Source: Firmicutes bacterium UBA5286 (GTDB lineage Bacteria > Bacillota > Proteinivoracia > UBA4975). From it: DNA of 64,000 nucleotides. The translations under genes and the position numbers were made by a program. Shown here piece after piece: positions 26,108 to 35,061 of this stretch (the stretch's first letter is position 1; every line of letters begins with the position of its first letter). Location: positions 91,920-155,919 of the forward strand of contig DHSM01000014.1 in assembly GCA_002408465.1 (NCBI GenBank). The letters run 5' to 3'. The notes beneath the pieces are model-generated. The model was not told the origin of the DNA and did no database searches. It saw only the letters and a program-made list of their open reading frames with translations.

Positions 26108-27373
26108 ATGTCAGAGAATCTAAATATGTTTCTTATGGCCCAAAAGCAGATTAAGGATGCCTGTGACAAACTGAAGTGCAAGCCTGCTGTCTATGAAATC
26201 CTCAAGCAGCCTGCCCGTGTTCTCGAAGTATCTTTTCCAGTGAAAATGGATGACGGCTCAATCAAGATCTTTACCGGCTATCGCTCTCAGCACAACGATG
26301 CGTTAGGACCGGCAAAGGGAGGACTTAGATTCAGTCCCACGCTGACCTTGGATGAAACCAAGGCCCTGTCCATGTGGATGACTTTCAAGGGCGCCATTGT
26401 CGGACTGCCTTATGGCGGCGGCAAAGGCGGAGTTGCCTGTAACCCCAGAGAACTTTCCCTGCGTGAAAAAGAAGAAGTCACTCGCGCTTATATCCGCGCC
26501 ATTGCCCCCCTCATTGGTCCCCAGATGGACATTCCCGCTCCTGATGTGGCCACCAATGCTCAAGTCATGGGCTGGGTCATGGATGAATATAGCAAACTCC
26601 AGGGCTTCAACAATTTTGGCGTCGTCACCGGTAAGCCAGTGATAATCGGCGGTTCCCAGGGCCGCACCCAGGCTACCGCCATGGGCTGCTGCCTTGTCAT
26701 TCGTGCGGCTGCCCGCAAACTGGGCATCGAATTCAAGGGCGCCCGCATTGCCGTCCAAGGCTTTGGCAATGCCGGCAGCAACCTGACCACCATCCTCCAC
26801 GACATGGGGGCCAAGATCATTGCTGTTACCGACATTAAGGGCGGCCTTTATCACCCGGACGGCCTCAATCCATATACCCTTGTAAAAGAGAATGACCTCC
26901 TGAAACAAAAAACCGATGCCGGCATTATTGATTACCCTGGGGCAAAAGTCATCAGCAACGAAGAACTCTTTGCCATGGAATGCGACATCCTCATCCCTGC
27001 GGCTATTGAAAACCAGATTACCGGCCAAAACGCCGGCAATGTCAAGGCAAAGATTCTGGCTGAAGCCGCCAATGGGCCTACCACTCCTGAGGGCAATGAG
27101 ATCATCAAAACCAAGAACATTTTCGTATTGCCGGACGTTCTGGCCAGCGCCGGCGGCGTCACTGTCTCCTATTTTGAATGGGTCCAAAACCTGCAAAGCT
27201 ACTATTGGACCAAGGAAGAAGTGTACCAGCGCCTGGAGCAGAAGATGATCGCTGCTTTTGAAAACGTATACAATATTAGTCAGAAATACTCTGTAGACAT
27301 GCGTTCTGCAGCCTACATGGTCGGCATCAAGCAGCTGGCTGATGCTATGGAAGCCAGAGGCTGGCTAAGTTAA
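26108..27373 (+). CDS. gdhA: Glutamate dehydrogenase
   Basis: A 421-residue hexameric-type glutamate dehydrogenase that deaminates glutamate to 2-oxoglutarate. Visible are GPAKGGLRF, the catalytic-lysine region GAIVGLPYGGGKGG, PAPDVATN and the dinucleotide fold GFGNAGSN. The length fits the NAD type of RocG/GudB. Placed between korDABC and the methylmalonyl-CoA genes, it would feed 2-oxoglutarate into the pathway. The ATG has GGGGAGG. Confidence 0.95.
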   Translation: MSENLNMFLMAQKQIKDACDKLKCKPAVYEILKQPARVLEVSFPVKMDDGSIKIFTGYRSQHNDALGPAKGGLRFSPTLTLDETKALSMWMTFKGAIVGLPYGGGKGGVACNPRELSLREKEEVTRAYIRAIAPLIGPQMDIPAPDVATNAQVMGWVMDEYSKLQGFNNFGVVTGKPVIIGGSQGRTQATAMGCCLVIRAAARKLGIEFKGARIAVQGFGNAGSNLTTILHDMGAKIIAVTDIKGGLYHPDGLNPYTLVKENDLLKQKTDAGIIDYPGAKVISNEELFAMECDILIPAAIENQITGQNAGNVKAKILAEAANGPTTPEGNEIIKTKNIFVLPDVLASAGGVTVSYFEWVQNLQSYYWTKEEVYQRLEQKMIAAFENVYNISQKYSVDMRSAAYMVGIKQLADAMEARGWLS

Positions 27374-27408
27374 GGAGCAACGGAATCCATTTATCGGAGG
27401 TGACTAAT

Positions 27409-29058
27409 TTGCAAGACAAGCAGGAAAGACTTGCCCTGTGGCAAAAGGGGCTGGACAAAGCCAAGGCGAGATTTCCCGAACGCAAGGACAAATTTGAGAC
27501 CAGCTCGGAAATCCCTTTGCAGACTGTGTACACAGCCTTGGATAGACCAGAGGCAGATGACTTTGCCCTGCCCGGGGAATTCCCCTTTACCCGCGGGGTG
27601 CAGCGCAACATGTACAGGGGCAGGCTATGGACCATGCGTCAGTACGCCGGCTTTGCCAGCGCTCAGGAGTCAAACGAACGCTATAAGTATTTGCTTTCCC
27701 AGGGGCAGACGGGCTTAAGCGTCGCCTTTGACCTGCCCACCCAAATCGGTCTGGATTCAGACCATCCCCTGTCTGAAGGGGAAGTGGGGAAAGTAGGAGT
27801 GGCCATTGACTCTCTGGCGGATATGGAAATCCTGTTCTCAGATATTCCCCTGGACAAGGTAAGCACATCGATGACCATCAATGCCCCTGCCATTGTCCTC
27901 CTGGCCATGTACCTGGCAGTGGCAGAGAAACAGGGGGTCGATTGGGCCAAGCTTAAAGGGACAATTCAAAACGACATTTTAAAGGAATATGTGGCCAGGG
28001 GAACCTATATCTTCCCCCCAGAGCCCTCCCTGAAGATCATTACTGATATTTTTGCTTTTTGCGCCGAGAAAGTTCCCAACTGGAATACCATCAGCATCAG
28101 CGGCTACCATATTCGTGAAGCCGGGGCCACAGCGGTTCAGGAAGTCGCCTTTACCCTGGCCGACGCCATCTGCTATGTGGAAACTGCCGTTGCCGCTGGG
28201 CTGCAAGTTGATGATTTTGCCCCCAGACTGTCCTTCTTCTTTAACGCCCATTCCAACCTCTTTGAAGAGGTGGCCAAATTCAGGGCGGCGCGCAAACTAT
28301 GGGCAGAAATCATGAGCAAGCGGTTTGGGGCAAAAGCGCCCAAATCTCTGCTCCTGCGCTTCCACACCCAGACGGCAGGCTCAACACTGACAGCCCAGCA
28401 GCCTGACAATAACGTAGTCCGGGTAGCCTTGCAGGCTTTGTCAGCGGTGCTTGGAGGCACCCAGTCCCTGCACACTAACTCCCGGGATGAGGCGATGGCA
28501 TTGCCCAGCGAGGATTCGGTGCGCATTGCCCTGAGGACCCAGCAGATTATCGCCCATGAAACTGGCGCTGCTGATGTGGTTGATCCCTTGGGAGGGAGTT
28601 ACTATATCGAAAACCTTACTGCTCAGATAGAAGACCGGGTCAAAGAAATGCTGGCCAAAATCGATGAGCTGGGAGGAGCGGTGGCTGCCATCAACTCAGG
28701 CTTCATTCAGCGCCAGATTCAGGACAGCGCTTATAAATACCAGCTGGATGTGGAGACCAAAGATCAAATTATTGTCGGCGTCAATCAATTCACCGTGGAA
28801 GATGAATCCCAGCCAGAATTGCTTCGGGTTGATCCCGCAGTTGGCATTGAGCAGCAGCAGCGCCTGACAGAACTTAAAGGCCAGCGCAATGCCCAGGCAG
28901 TCGAGCAGACATTGGCTACCGTCCGCCAGGCGGCAGAAAAGGGAGACAATCTTTTCCCGCCGGTCCTGGATGCCGTAAGGGCTTATGCTTCGTTAGGAGA
29001 AATCTGCGGCGTCCTCCGGGAAGTGTACGGCGAATATCAGGCAAAAGACTTAGTCTAA
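27409..29058 (+). CDS. mcmA1: Methylmalonyl-CoA mutase, large (catalytic) subunit
   Basis: A 549-residue TIM-barrel subunit that interconverts succinyl-CoA and (R)-methylmalonyl-CoA with adenosylcobalamin. Motifs include FTRGVQRNMYRGRLWTMRQY, the CoA and substrate region DLPTQIGLDSDHP, and ISGYHIREAGA. The B12-binding domain is separate, in the next gene. The TTG at 27409 is preferred since GGAGGTGA lies at 27397-27404; the in-frame GTG at 27400 is part of that site. It lies in one operon with its B12 subunit and the MeaB chaperone. Confidence 0.94.
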   Translation: MQDKQERLALWQKGLDKAKARFPERKDKFETSSEIPLQTVYTALDRPEADDFALPGEFPFTRGVQRNMYRGRLWTMRQYAGFASAQESNERYKYLLSQGQTGLSVAFDLPTQIGLDSDHPLSEGEVGKVGVAIDSLADMEILFSDIPLDKVSTSMTINAPAIVLLAMYLAVAEKQGVDWAKLKGTIQNDILKEYVARGTYIFPPEPSLKIITDIFAFCAEKVPNWNTISISGYHIREAGATAVQEVAFTLADAICYVETAVAAGLQVDDFAPRLSFFFNAHSNLFEEVAKFRAARKLWAEIMSKRFGAKAPKSLLLRFHTQTAGSTLTAQQPDNNVVRVALQALSAVLGGTQSLHTNSRDEAMALPSEDSVRIALRTQQIIAHETGAADVVDPLGGSYYIENLTAQIEDRVKEMLAKIDELGGAVAAINSGFIQRQIQDSAYKYQLDVETKDQIIVGVNQFTVEDESQPELLRVDPAVGIEQQQRLTELKGQRNAQAVEQTLATVRQAAEKGDNLFPPVLDAVRAYASLGEICGVLREVYGEYQAKDLV

Positions 29059-29071
29059 AGGAGGCGATTCT

Positions 29072-29473
29072 ATGGCGCCCATCAGAGTTCTCATGGCAAA
29101 ACCCGGCTTGGACGGCCACGACCGGGGTGCGAAAGTTGTGTCCCGGGCATTAAGGGATGCTGGCATGGAAGTAATTTATACCGGTTTACGCCAGTCCCCG
29201 GACCAAATAGTGCAAGCAGCCATTCAGGAAGATGTGGATTTCGTTGGCCTAAGCTGCCTTTCCGGCGCTCACAACTCCCTGTTCCCCAAGGTAGTGGAAT
29301 TGTTAAAGGAAAGGGGAGCAGGAGAAATCGCCGTCTTTGGCGGCGGGGTAATCCCCGAGGCCGATATCCCCGGCTTGCGGGCTGCAGGCATCGAGGCTGT
29401 GTTTACGCCAGGCACTTCCCTGGAGGAAATAGTATCATTTATCAGGGAAAGAGTGAAAAAGGATCATGCCTAG
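29072..29473 (+). CDS. mcmA2: Methylmalonyl-CoA mutase, cobalamin-binding small subunit
   Basis: A 133-residue B12-binding domain with the base-off motif LDGHDRGAK (D-x-H-x-x-G), then GLSCLSGAH and FGGGVIPEADIP. It completes the mutase encoded upstream. Its end overlaps the MeaB gene by eight bases. Confidence 0.94.
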   Translation: MAPIRVLMAKPGLDGHDRGAKVVSRALRDAGMEVIYTGLRQSPDQIVQAAIQEDVDFVGLSCLSGAHNSLFPKVVELLKERGAGEIAVFGGGVIPEADIPGLRAAGIEAVFTPGTSLEEIVSFIRERVKKDHA

Positions 29474-30377
29474 TTCCTGGCAGCGACAACTGGCCAAGGC
29501 CATATCGAAAATTGAGAATATGGATCCCCAGGCTCTGTCAGAGGCGGCCAGTCTGCCTCTAGACAATTCTTCCGTCCAGATTATCGGGGTCACCGGCCCT
29601 CCAGGGGGCGGCAAAAGCACTTTATGCAGCCAGCTCATTCAGGCACTGGCTGCCGAGCACAAAGTCGCCGCCCTCCTGGTGGACCCTTCCAGCCCATTTT
29701 CCGGCGGGGCCATTCTTGGCGACCGAATCCGCATGCAGGCTCTGGTATCAAATCCCAATGTCTATATCCGTTCTTTAAGCAACCGGGGCAACGCCGGCGG
29801 CGTGGGCAGTTCAGTGGTCAGCATTCTCAGAGAGGTTATGAGCTACAGTTTTGATTATATTCTTATCGAAACCGTAGGCGCCGGCCAGTCGGAGGTGAAA
29901 ATCGCCTCTATTGCCGATACTACTCTGGTGGTTTCGGTGCCCAACCTGGGCGATGACATTCAGGCTGTCAAGTCGGGTATTCTAGAGATTGCCGATATCT
30001 TCGTCATCAATAAGGCGGATTTGCCTGGGGTTGACTCACTGTACACTGCCCTGCGGGAATCGGCCCAAAAGCAGGTGGACGGCTGGACAGCGCCTCTGTG
30101 TCAGACTGTTGCCCTTGAGGGCCTCGGCATCGACGCGCTCCTGGTGGAGATAGACAAACACTGGCAGTGGCTGCAGCAGTCAGGCCGTCTGCTGGAAAAA
30201 CGCAAATTTGCCGCTAAGTTTGAGATCATGGAGCTGAGCAGAGTGCTGCTGCAAAAGCACCTAGACAAGGTGCCGGCAGAGGTTCTTGCCCGTAATCTCA
30301 ACCGAAAAGACATAAATTTGCTGCAGAGGCTGGATGAAGTCTATGCGGAAATACTAAATTTATTTGGTGAGGTGTAG
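29466..30377 (+). CDS. meaB: Mutase-protecting G3E GTPase MeaB
   Basis: A 303-residue G-protein that loads and protects B12 in methylmalonyl-CoA mutase. Walker A is VTGPPGGGKSTLC near residue 40, and the family signatures VDPSSPFSGGAILGDRIRM and IETVGAGQSEV are present, with NKAD for guanine. It overlaps the small mutase subunit gene, which fixes its partner. Confidence 0.94.
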   Translation: MPSSWQRQLAKAISKIENMDPQALSEAASLPLDNSSVQIIGVTGPPGGGKSTLCSQLIQALAAEHKVAALLVDPSSPFSGGAILGDRIRMQALVSNPNVYIRSLSNRGNAGGVGSSVVSILREVMSYSFDYILIETVGAGQSEVKIASIADTTLVVSVPNLGDDIQAVKSGILEIADIFVINKADLPGVDSLYTALRESAQKQVDGWTAPLCQTVALEGLGIDALLVEIDKHWQWLQQSGRLLEKRKFAAKFEIMELSRVLLQKHLDKVPAEVLARNLNRKDINLLQRLDEVYAEILNLFGEV

Positions 30378-30380
30378 AGG

Positions 30381-30788
30381 ATGTTTAAGAAAATTGACCA
30401 CCTCGGCATTGCAGTAGAAGATTTGGAGGTTGCAGTGCAATTATACCGGGATACTCTTGGCCTGGAATACGCCGGTGAAGAAACGGTGGCGGAACAAAAG
30501 GTCAAGACAGCTTTCTTCCCGCTGGGGGAGAGCTCGATTGAGCTCCTGGAGCCAACCGACCCCGACAGCCCCGTGGCCAAGTTCATCGCCAAAAGGGGCG
30601 CCGGCATCCATCATATCGCCTTAAGGGTTGATGATGTGGCCAAAGCTATTGAAGAGCTGACAGCCCGGGGAGTGAGGATGATTGACGCCGTTCCCAGGGA
30701 CGGGGCCCACGGCGCAAAAATTGCCTTTATCCATCCCAAATCCACCCCTGGTGTGCTGGTGGAACTTTGTCAGCGAAAGGAGGACTAA
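30381..30788 (+). CDS. mce: Methylmalonyl-CoA epimerase
   Basis: A 135-residue vicinal-oxygen-chelate protein that converts (R)- to (S)-methylmalonyl-CoA so that the decarboxylase can use it. FKKIDHLGIAVEDLE and GIHHIALRVDD contain the metal-binding histidines, and PGVLVELCQ the final glutamate. It has the usual length and lies between the mutase and decarboxylase genes. Confidence 0.94.
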   Translation: MFKKIDHLGIAVEDLEVAVQLYRDTLGLEYAGEETVAEQKVKTAFFPLGESSIELLEPTDPDSPVAKFIAKRGAGIHHIALRVDDVAKAIEELTARGVRMIDAVPRDGAHGAKIAFIHPKSTPGVLVELCQRKED

Positions 30789-30789
30789 C

Positions 30790-32334
30790 ATGAGCAATTG
30801 GCAAGAACTGCAGGAGAAACTGGCAGAGCGCCGCAGCCATATTCACGCCGGCGGCGGCCCCAAGGCTGTGGAAAAGCAGCTGAGTCTGGGCAAGAAAACT
30901 GCCCGCCAGCGCATTGAACAACTGCTGGATCCAGGCTCATTTGTCGAACTCAACACCTTTGTCCAGCATCGCTGCACCAATTTGGGCATGGACAAAAAGG
31001 ACACCCCTGGCGAAGGCGTCGTCACAGGCTATGGCACTATTGACAAGCGCCTGGTCTATGTGTTTTCCCAGGACTTTACCGTCGTTGGCGGCAGTCTCAG
31101 CGAGATGCAAGCAAAAAAAATCTGCACTTGCATGGACCTGGCTGCCAAGACTGGGTCCCCGGTAATCGGCCTCAATGACTCCGGGGGCGCCAGAATTCAA
31201 GAGGGAATCGATGCCCTTGACGGATATGGCCAGATATTTTACCGCAACACCGTGTATTCCGGCGTAGTTCCTCAGATTTCCGTGATTTTGGGACCATGTG
31301 CCGGGGGGGCTGTGTACTCTCCAGCCATTACGGATTTCATTTTCATGACTGAGGAAACCAGCCAAATGTTCATTACCGGTCCCCAAGTGATCAAGGCCGT
31401 AACCGGAGAAACTATCAACCCCAATGAACTGGGCGGGGGAATGGTGCATAACTCCGTCAGCGGCGTTGCCCATTTCCTTGGCCAAGATGAAACAGCTTGT
31501 TTAAATCAGGTGCGCAGGCTCATCAGTTACCTGCCCGCCAATAATCTGGAAAAGCCTCCTGTGGCAGAGGCAATCGCTCCACCTGAGCTAGATTTGACCC
31601 AGCTCATTCCCATTAATCCCAACGCCGGCTACGATGTGCGCCAGCTCATAGAGGCTGTGGCTGACGGCGATTCTTTTATGGAAGTGCAGGCGCTTTTTGC
31701 CCCCAACGCTGTAATCGGCTTTGCCCGTCTTCAGGGCCAAACAGCAGGCATTGTCGCCAACCAGCCCATGCATCTGGCCGGTTGCTTAGATATTAACGCC
31801 TCGGACAAGATTTCCAGGTTTGTCCGCTTCTGTGACAGTTTTAACATTCCAGTCATAACTTTTGTGGATGTTCCCGGGTACTTGCCGGGAATCAGCCAGG
31901 AACATAACGGCATTATCCGCCATGGAGCCAAGATACTATTCGCCTATTCTGAGGCCAGCGTCCCCAAAATCACGGTCTTAGTGCGTAAAGCCTATGGCGG
32001 CGCCTATGTGGCCCTGGGCAGCAAGTCGTTGGGGGCGGATATAGTCTTGGCCTGGCCCTCGGCAGAAGTAGCGGTAATGGGACCAGAAGGAGCGGTCAAC
32101 ATCATCTTCCGCAAGGAACTGGCCGCCGCCGAAAATCCAGATGCCAGGCGCCAGGAACTGGTCCAGGAATACCGGGATAACTTTGCTAATCCATTCATCG
32201 CCGCTAGCCGCGGCTATGTGGACGAGGTCATTGAGCCAAGGGATACCCGGGCCTATCTCATAAACTCTCTGTCGATGCTGGCCGGAAAACGGGAAAAGAA
32301 ACCTGCCAAAAAGCATGGCAACATTCCCTTATAA
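30790..32334 (+). CDS. mmdA: Methylmalonyl-CoA decarboxylase, alpha (carboxyltransferase) subunit
   Basis: A 514-residue carboxyltransferase that moves CO2 from methylmalonyl-CoA to the biotin of MmdC, giving propionyl-CoA. Both crotonase-like halves are visible (GLNDSGGARIQEG in the first; FVDVPGYLPG and RKAYGGAYVA in the second). The same fold serves propionyl-CoA carboxylase, but the three following membrane and biotin genes point to the Na+-pumping decarboxylase. The start at 30790 has AAAGGAGG; the frame opens earlier, inside mce, without a site. Confidence 0.93.
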   Translation: MSNWQELQEKLAERRSHIHAGGGPKAVEKQLSLGKKTARQRIEQLLDPGSFVELNTFVQHRCTNLGMDKKDTPGEGVVTGYGTIDKRLVYVFSQDFTVVGGSLSEMQAKKICTCMDLAAKTGSPVIGLNDSGGARIQEGIDALDGYGQIFYRNTVYSGVVPQISVILGPCAGGAVYSPAITDFIFMTEETSQMFITGPQVIKAVTGETINPNELGGGMVHNSVSGVAHFLGQDETACLNQVRRLISYLPANNLEKPPVAEAIAPPELDLTQLIPINPNAGYDVRQLIEAVADGDSFMEVQALFAPNAVIGFARLQGQTAGIVANQPMHLAGCLDINASDKISRFVRFCDSFNIPVITFVDVPGYLPGISQEHNGIIRHGAKILFAYSEASVPKITVLVRKAYGGAYVALGSKSLGADIVLAWPSAEVAVMGPEGAVNIIFRKELAAAENPDARRQELVQEYRDNFANPFIAASRGYVDEVIEPRDTRAYLINSLSMLAGKREKKPAKKHGNIPL

Positions 32335-32346
32335 GGAGGCCAAAGA

Positions 32347-32646
32347 ATGGAAATTGGATTTGGTCTGGTAATTACTCTTATTGGCATGGTTGTCGTTTTC
32401 CTCACCCTGGTGGTGCTCATGGGCATCGTGCGTATCCCTAGCGCAGTATCCAGGTTATCCCAAATAAAACGGCCGCAGGAGAGTGTCCCGGTCGAATCAG
32501 ATGGGGCCGAGATCCCGCCTCAGCATATAGCGGCCATTGCCGCCGCTGTGGCAATGCTGGGAGCGTCATACAGGGTCAGGACCATTGAGATTATTGGCAA
32601 TGATAATTGGGAGCGGAGCCGGTATACCGACATTGCAACGCTCTGA
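32347..32646 (+). CDS. mmdD: Decarboxylase delta subunit (OadG/MmdD-like)
   Basis: A 99-residue protein with one N-terminal membrane helix (residues about 5-28, FGLVITLIGMVVVFL) and a soluble tail that contains an Ala-rich helix (HIAAIAAAVAMLG), typical of OadG-like subunits that hold the complex together at the membrane. It sits between alpha and biotin-carrier genes, the order of Veillonella mmdADCB. Confidence 0.85.
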   Translation: MEIGFGLVITLIGMVVVFLTLVVLMGIVRIPSAVSRLSQIKRPQESVPVESDGAEIPPQHIAAIAAAVAMLGASYRVRTIEIIGNDNWERSRYTDIATL

Positions 32647-32660
32647 CAGGAGGTATTATG

Positions 32661-33041
32661 ATGAAGAAATTTAAGATTACGGTAGATGGCTCAGTCTACA
32701 ATGTAGAGGTTGAGGAAGTTAGCGAAAGTGAATCTGTCCGTCGGCCCGAACCCCCTGTCCGGCAGTATCGCCCCGCACCAGCTGCGTCTTCTGCCAAGGA
32801 GGCAGCAAAGCCGCAGCCGGCCACAGGAAATGGCAATTTGACAGCGCCGATGCCTGGCACCATAGTAAAGGTTCTTGTCAATATGGGCGATAAGGTTGAA
32901 GTTGGGCAGCCCCTGATTATTCTGGAAGCGATGAAGATGGAAAATAAAATCAATGCCAGCGCCACCGGTACAGTCACCAGCATTATGGTAAGCGAAGGGC
33001 AAACCGTCGATACCGGCCAACTGCTGCTGACCATCAGTTAG
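32661..33041 (+). CDS. mmdC: Biotin carboxyl carrier subunit
   Basis: A 126-residue biotin carrier. After an N-terminal strand region comes a Pro/Ala-rich hinge (about 35-60) and the biotinyl domain with LEAMKMENKI; the lysine of MKM carries biotin. It shuttles the carboxyl group from MmdA to the membrane subunit MmdB. Of two adjacent ATG codons the second (32661) has the better spacing from CAGGAGGT. Confidence 0.92.
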   Translation: MKKFKITVDGSVYNVEVEEVSESESVRRPEPPVRQYRPAPAASSAKEAAKPQPATGNGNLTAPMPGTIVKVLVNMGDKVEVGQPLIILEAMKMENKINASATGTVTSIMVSEGQTVDTGQLLLTIS

Positions 33042-33051
33042 AGGGACTGCG

Positions 33052-34185
33052 ATGATTATAGACAAGCTGGTTCAGTTTTGGCAGAGCACAGGTTTTGCCT
33101 GTGCCACGCCCGGTCAAGTGCTGATGATTGCCGTCTCTCTCTTTCTTATTTACCTGGCCATTGTCAAGAAATATGAACCGTTGCTGTTGTTGCCCATCAG
33201 CTTTGGCATGCTTCTGGCCAATATCCCCGGGGCAAACCTCATGGCCGGGCCTGAGGGTGGTCAGCCAGGGGGACTATTGTACTACCTGTACCTGGGAGTA
33301 AAAAACGGGATCTACCCGCCTTTGATTTTCCTGGGTGTCGGCGCTTCTACTGACTTCGGCCCCTTGATCGCCAATCCCAAGACCCTGCTCTTGGGGGCTG
33401 CCGCCCAGTTTGGCATCTTTCTCACCTTCCTGGGTGCCATTCTCCTGGGTTTTCCCATCCTGCAGGCGGCGGCAATTGGCATCATCGGCGGCGCTGACGG
33501 ACCTACCGCCATCTACCTGACCACTAGGCTAGCCCCAGAACTTTTGGGTCCGATTGCGATAGCGGCTTATTCTTACATGGCCCTGGTTCCGATTATTCAG
33601 CCCCCGATTATGAAAGCCCTAACTACCAAGAAAGAGCGCCGGATTGTCATGGCACAGCAGCGGCCGGTGAGCAAAAAAGAAAAGATTCTCTTTCCTATCA
33701 TTGTTACAATTCTCACGGGTTTATTGCTGCCATCGGCCGTGCCTCTGATTGGCATGCTGATGCTGGGCAACCTTTTCCGGGAATCCGGCGTGGTGGAGAG
33801 GCTGTCTAAGACTGCTCAAAATGAGTTGACTAACATCATTGTCATCTTTCTGGGAACAACAGTAGGCGCTACTGCTTCAGCAGAAATTTTCCTGAGATTA
33901 GAAACGCTGAAAATCATCCTCCTGGGTCTGATTGCCTTTTCTATCGGCACCGCTGCCGGAGTGCTCTTTGGCAAGCTGATGTGCTGGCTGACCAAGGGCA
34001 AAATCAATCCCCTCATCGGGTCTGCCGGCGTCTCGGCAGTGCCCATGGCAGCCAGGGTCTCCCAGGAGGTAGGAGCGCAAGAGAACCCCAACAATTACTT
34101 GCTTATGCACGCTATGGGACCTAATGTTGCCGGCGTTATCGGTTCAGCTATTGCCGCGGGGATTTTATTGTCTCTCCTCGGTTAA
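33052..34185 (+). CDS. mmdB: Na+-translocating decarboxylase, beta subunit
   Basis: A 377-residue polytopic membrane protein with about nine to eleven helices. GIIGGADGPTAIYLT near residue 140 and NLFRESGVVERL are the conserved sodium-channel regions of OadB/MmdB/GcdB. It releases CO2 from carboxybiotin and exports Na+. It is the last gene of the run and is followed by a terminator. Confidence 0.94.
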   Translation: MIIDKLVQFWQSTGFACATPGQVLMIAVSLFLIYLAIVKKYEPLLLLPISFGMLLANIPGANLMAGPEGGQPGGLLYYLYLGVKNGIYPPLIFLGVGASTDFGPLIANPKTLLLGAAAQFGIFLTFLGAILLGFPILQAAAIGIIGGADGPTAIYLTTRLAPELLGPIAIAAYSYMALVPIIQPPIMKALTTKKERRIVMAQQRPVSKKEKILFPIIVTILTGLLLPSAVPLIGMLMLGNLFRESGVVERLSKTAQNELTNIIVIFLGTTVGATASAEIFLRLETLKIILLGLIAFSIGTAAGVLFGKLMCWLTKGKINPLIGSAGVSAVPMAARVSQEVGAQENPNNYLLMHAMGPNVAGVIGSAIAAGILLSLLG

Positions 34186-34191
34186 ACCATG

Positions 34192-34221
34192 CCTAAATAG
34201 ACCCTGCGGGGTCTTTTTAGG
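34192..34221 (+). terminator. Terminator after mmdB
   Basis: CCTAAA-T-AGACCC and GGGTCT-T-TTTAGG close on TGCG with a T-run on the 3' side, seven bases after the mmdB stop. Confidence 0.8.
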
Positions 34222-34250
34222 TTGTTTGTCCGCGAATTTAGTGCCATAAT
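34222..34250 (+). promoter_or_regulatory. Promoter for pduL
   Basis: TTGTTT and CATAAT are separated by 17 bases, 36 bases before the pduL start and right after the mmdB terminator. A second TATAAT at 34259 has a poorer -35. Confidence 0.5.
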
Positions 34251-34285
34251 AATAGAGATATAATAATTTGGAAGGAAGTGCACCA

Positions 34286-34852
34286 ATGCTTAAGATCCCA
34301 GTAGGCGTATCCAACAGACATGTTCACCTTTCAAAAACAGATCTTGAGACTCTGTTTGGACAGGGCAAAGAGCTTACCAAATCCAAGGATCTGGGTCAGC
34401 CCGGCCAGTATGCCGCTGAAGAAAAAGTAGATTTGACCGGTCCCAAAGGAACCCTTGCCGGTGTCCGGGTGCTGGGTCCTGTCCGGAGACAGACCCAGGC
34501 AGAAATATCCCGCACTGATTCTTTTAAACTGGGCCTCAAACCTCCCGTCCGGGACTCAGGCAATTTAGCCGGCTCAGAAACCGTTACCTTGACGGGACCG
34601 GCAGGCAGTATCCAGCTAAAAGAGGGAGTAATCCTCGCCCTGCGGCATATTCACATTACCCCTGATCTGGCTGAAAAAAACGACCTTAAAGATGGCCAGC
34701 TGTTATCTGTAAGCTGCGAGGGCCCCAGAGCCCTGACCTTTGGCCAGGTCCTGGTCCGGGTCAGCCCCAAGTACAGCCTGGAGTTCCATGTTGATGTGGA
34801 TGAGGCTAACGGCGCCATGCTCAATAACGGCGATGAAGTGACCCTGGATTAA
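34286..34852 (+). CDS. pduL: Phosphate propanoyltransferase (PduL)
   Basis: A 188-residue PduL-type phosphotransacylase that turns propionyl-CoA and phosphate into propionyl phosphate, ready for ATP formation by a kinase. Both zinc-site regions are seen: VGVSNRHVHLS near residue 5 and LRHIHITP near residue 115, with EFHVDVDEANG near the C-terminus. No shell-targeting N-terminal extension and no microcompartment genes are present, so it is a free cytoplasmic form. The ATG at 34286 has GGAAGGAAGTG. Confidence 0.93.
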   Translation: MLKIPVGVSNRHVHLSKTDLETLFGQGKELTKSKDLGQPGQYAAEEKVDLTGPKGTLAGVRVLGPVRRQTQAEISRTDSFKLGLKPPVRDSGNLAGSETVTLTGPAGSIQLKEGVILALRHIHITPDLAEKNDLKDGQLLSVSCEGPRALTFGQVLVRVSPKYSLEFHVDVDEANGAMLNNGDEVTLD

Positions 34853-34871
34853 GAATTGGCCGGGCAATCAT

Positions 34872-34898
34872 AAAAAGACACAACTTGTGTGTCTTTTT
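34872..34898 (+). terminator. Terminator after pduL
   Basis: AAAAAGACACA and TGTGTCTTTTT form an 11-base perfect stem with a 5-base loop. The symmetrical A and T runs let it work in both directions. Confidence 0.85.
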
Positions 34899-34921
34899 GC
34901 CTAAAAGCCCGTTATTTCGAC

Positions 34922-34987
34922 AAAGGCGAATGACAACTTGCAGCCGGGAAAGTCCGGAAGGCTGCTATCGCTCTCATCCGCCTTTTT
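34922..34987 (+). ncRNA. Structured leader with terminator-like end before mnmH
   Basis: An outer stem (AAAGGCG with CGCCTTT, then ATGA with TCAT after one mismatch) encloses an inner hairpin GCAGCC/GGCTGC capped by a CCGG-rich loop, and the outer stem ends in five T residues. It starts 24 bases after the pduL terminator and ends 75 bases before mnmH. The shape suggests a cis-acting attenuator; I do not recognise a known riboswitch class. Confidence 0.45.
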
Positions 34988-35061
34988 ATATGGTATCCAT
35001 CTTTGCAGCTGGTCAAACAAGCAATTTTTGAGAGCAGAACCCAGGAAGAGGGGATGAGGCT

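Noticed and set aside
30682..30789. N-terminal extension of MmdA into the epimerase gene
   Set aside because: The codons overlap mce in another frame; ATG 30790 has a strong AAAGGAGG site and gives the usual length.
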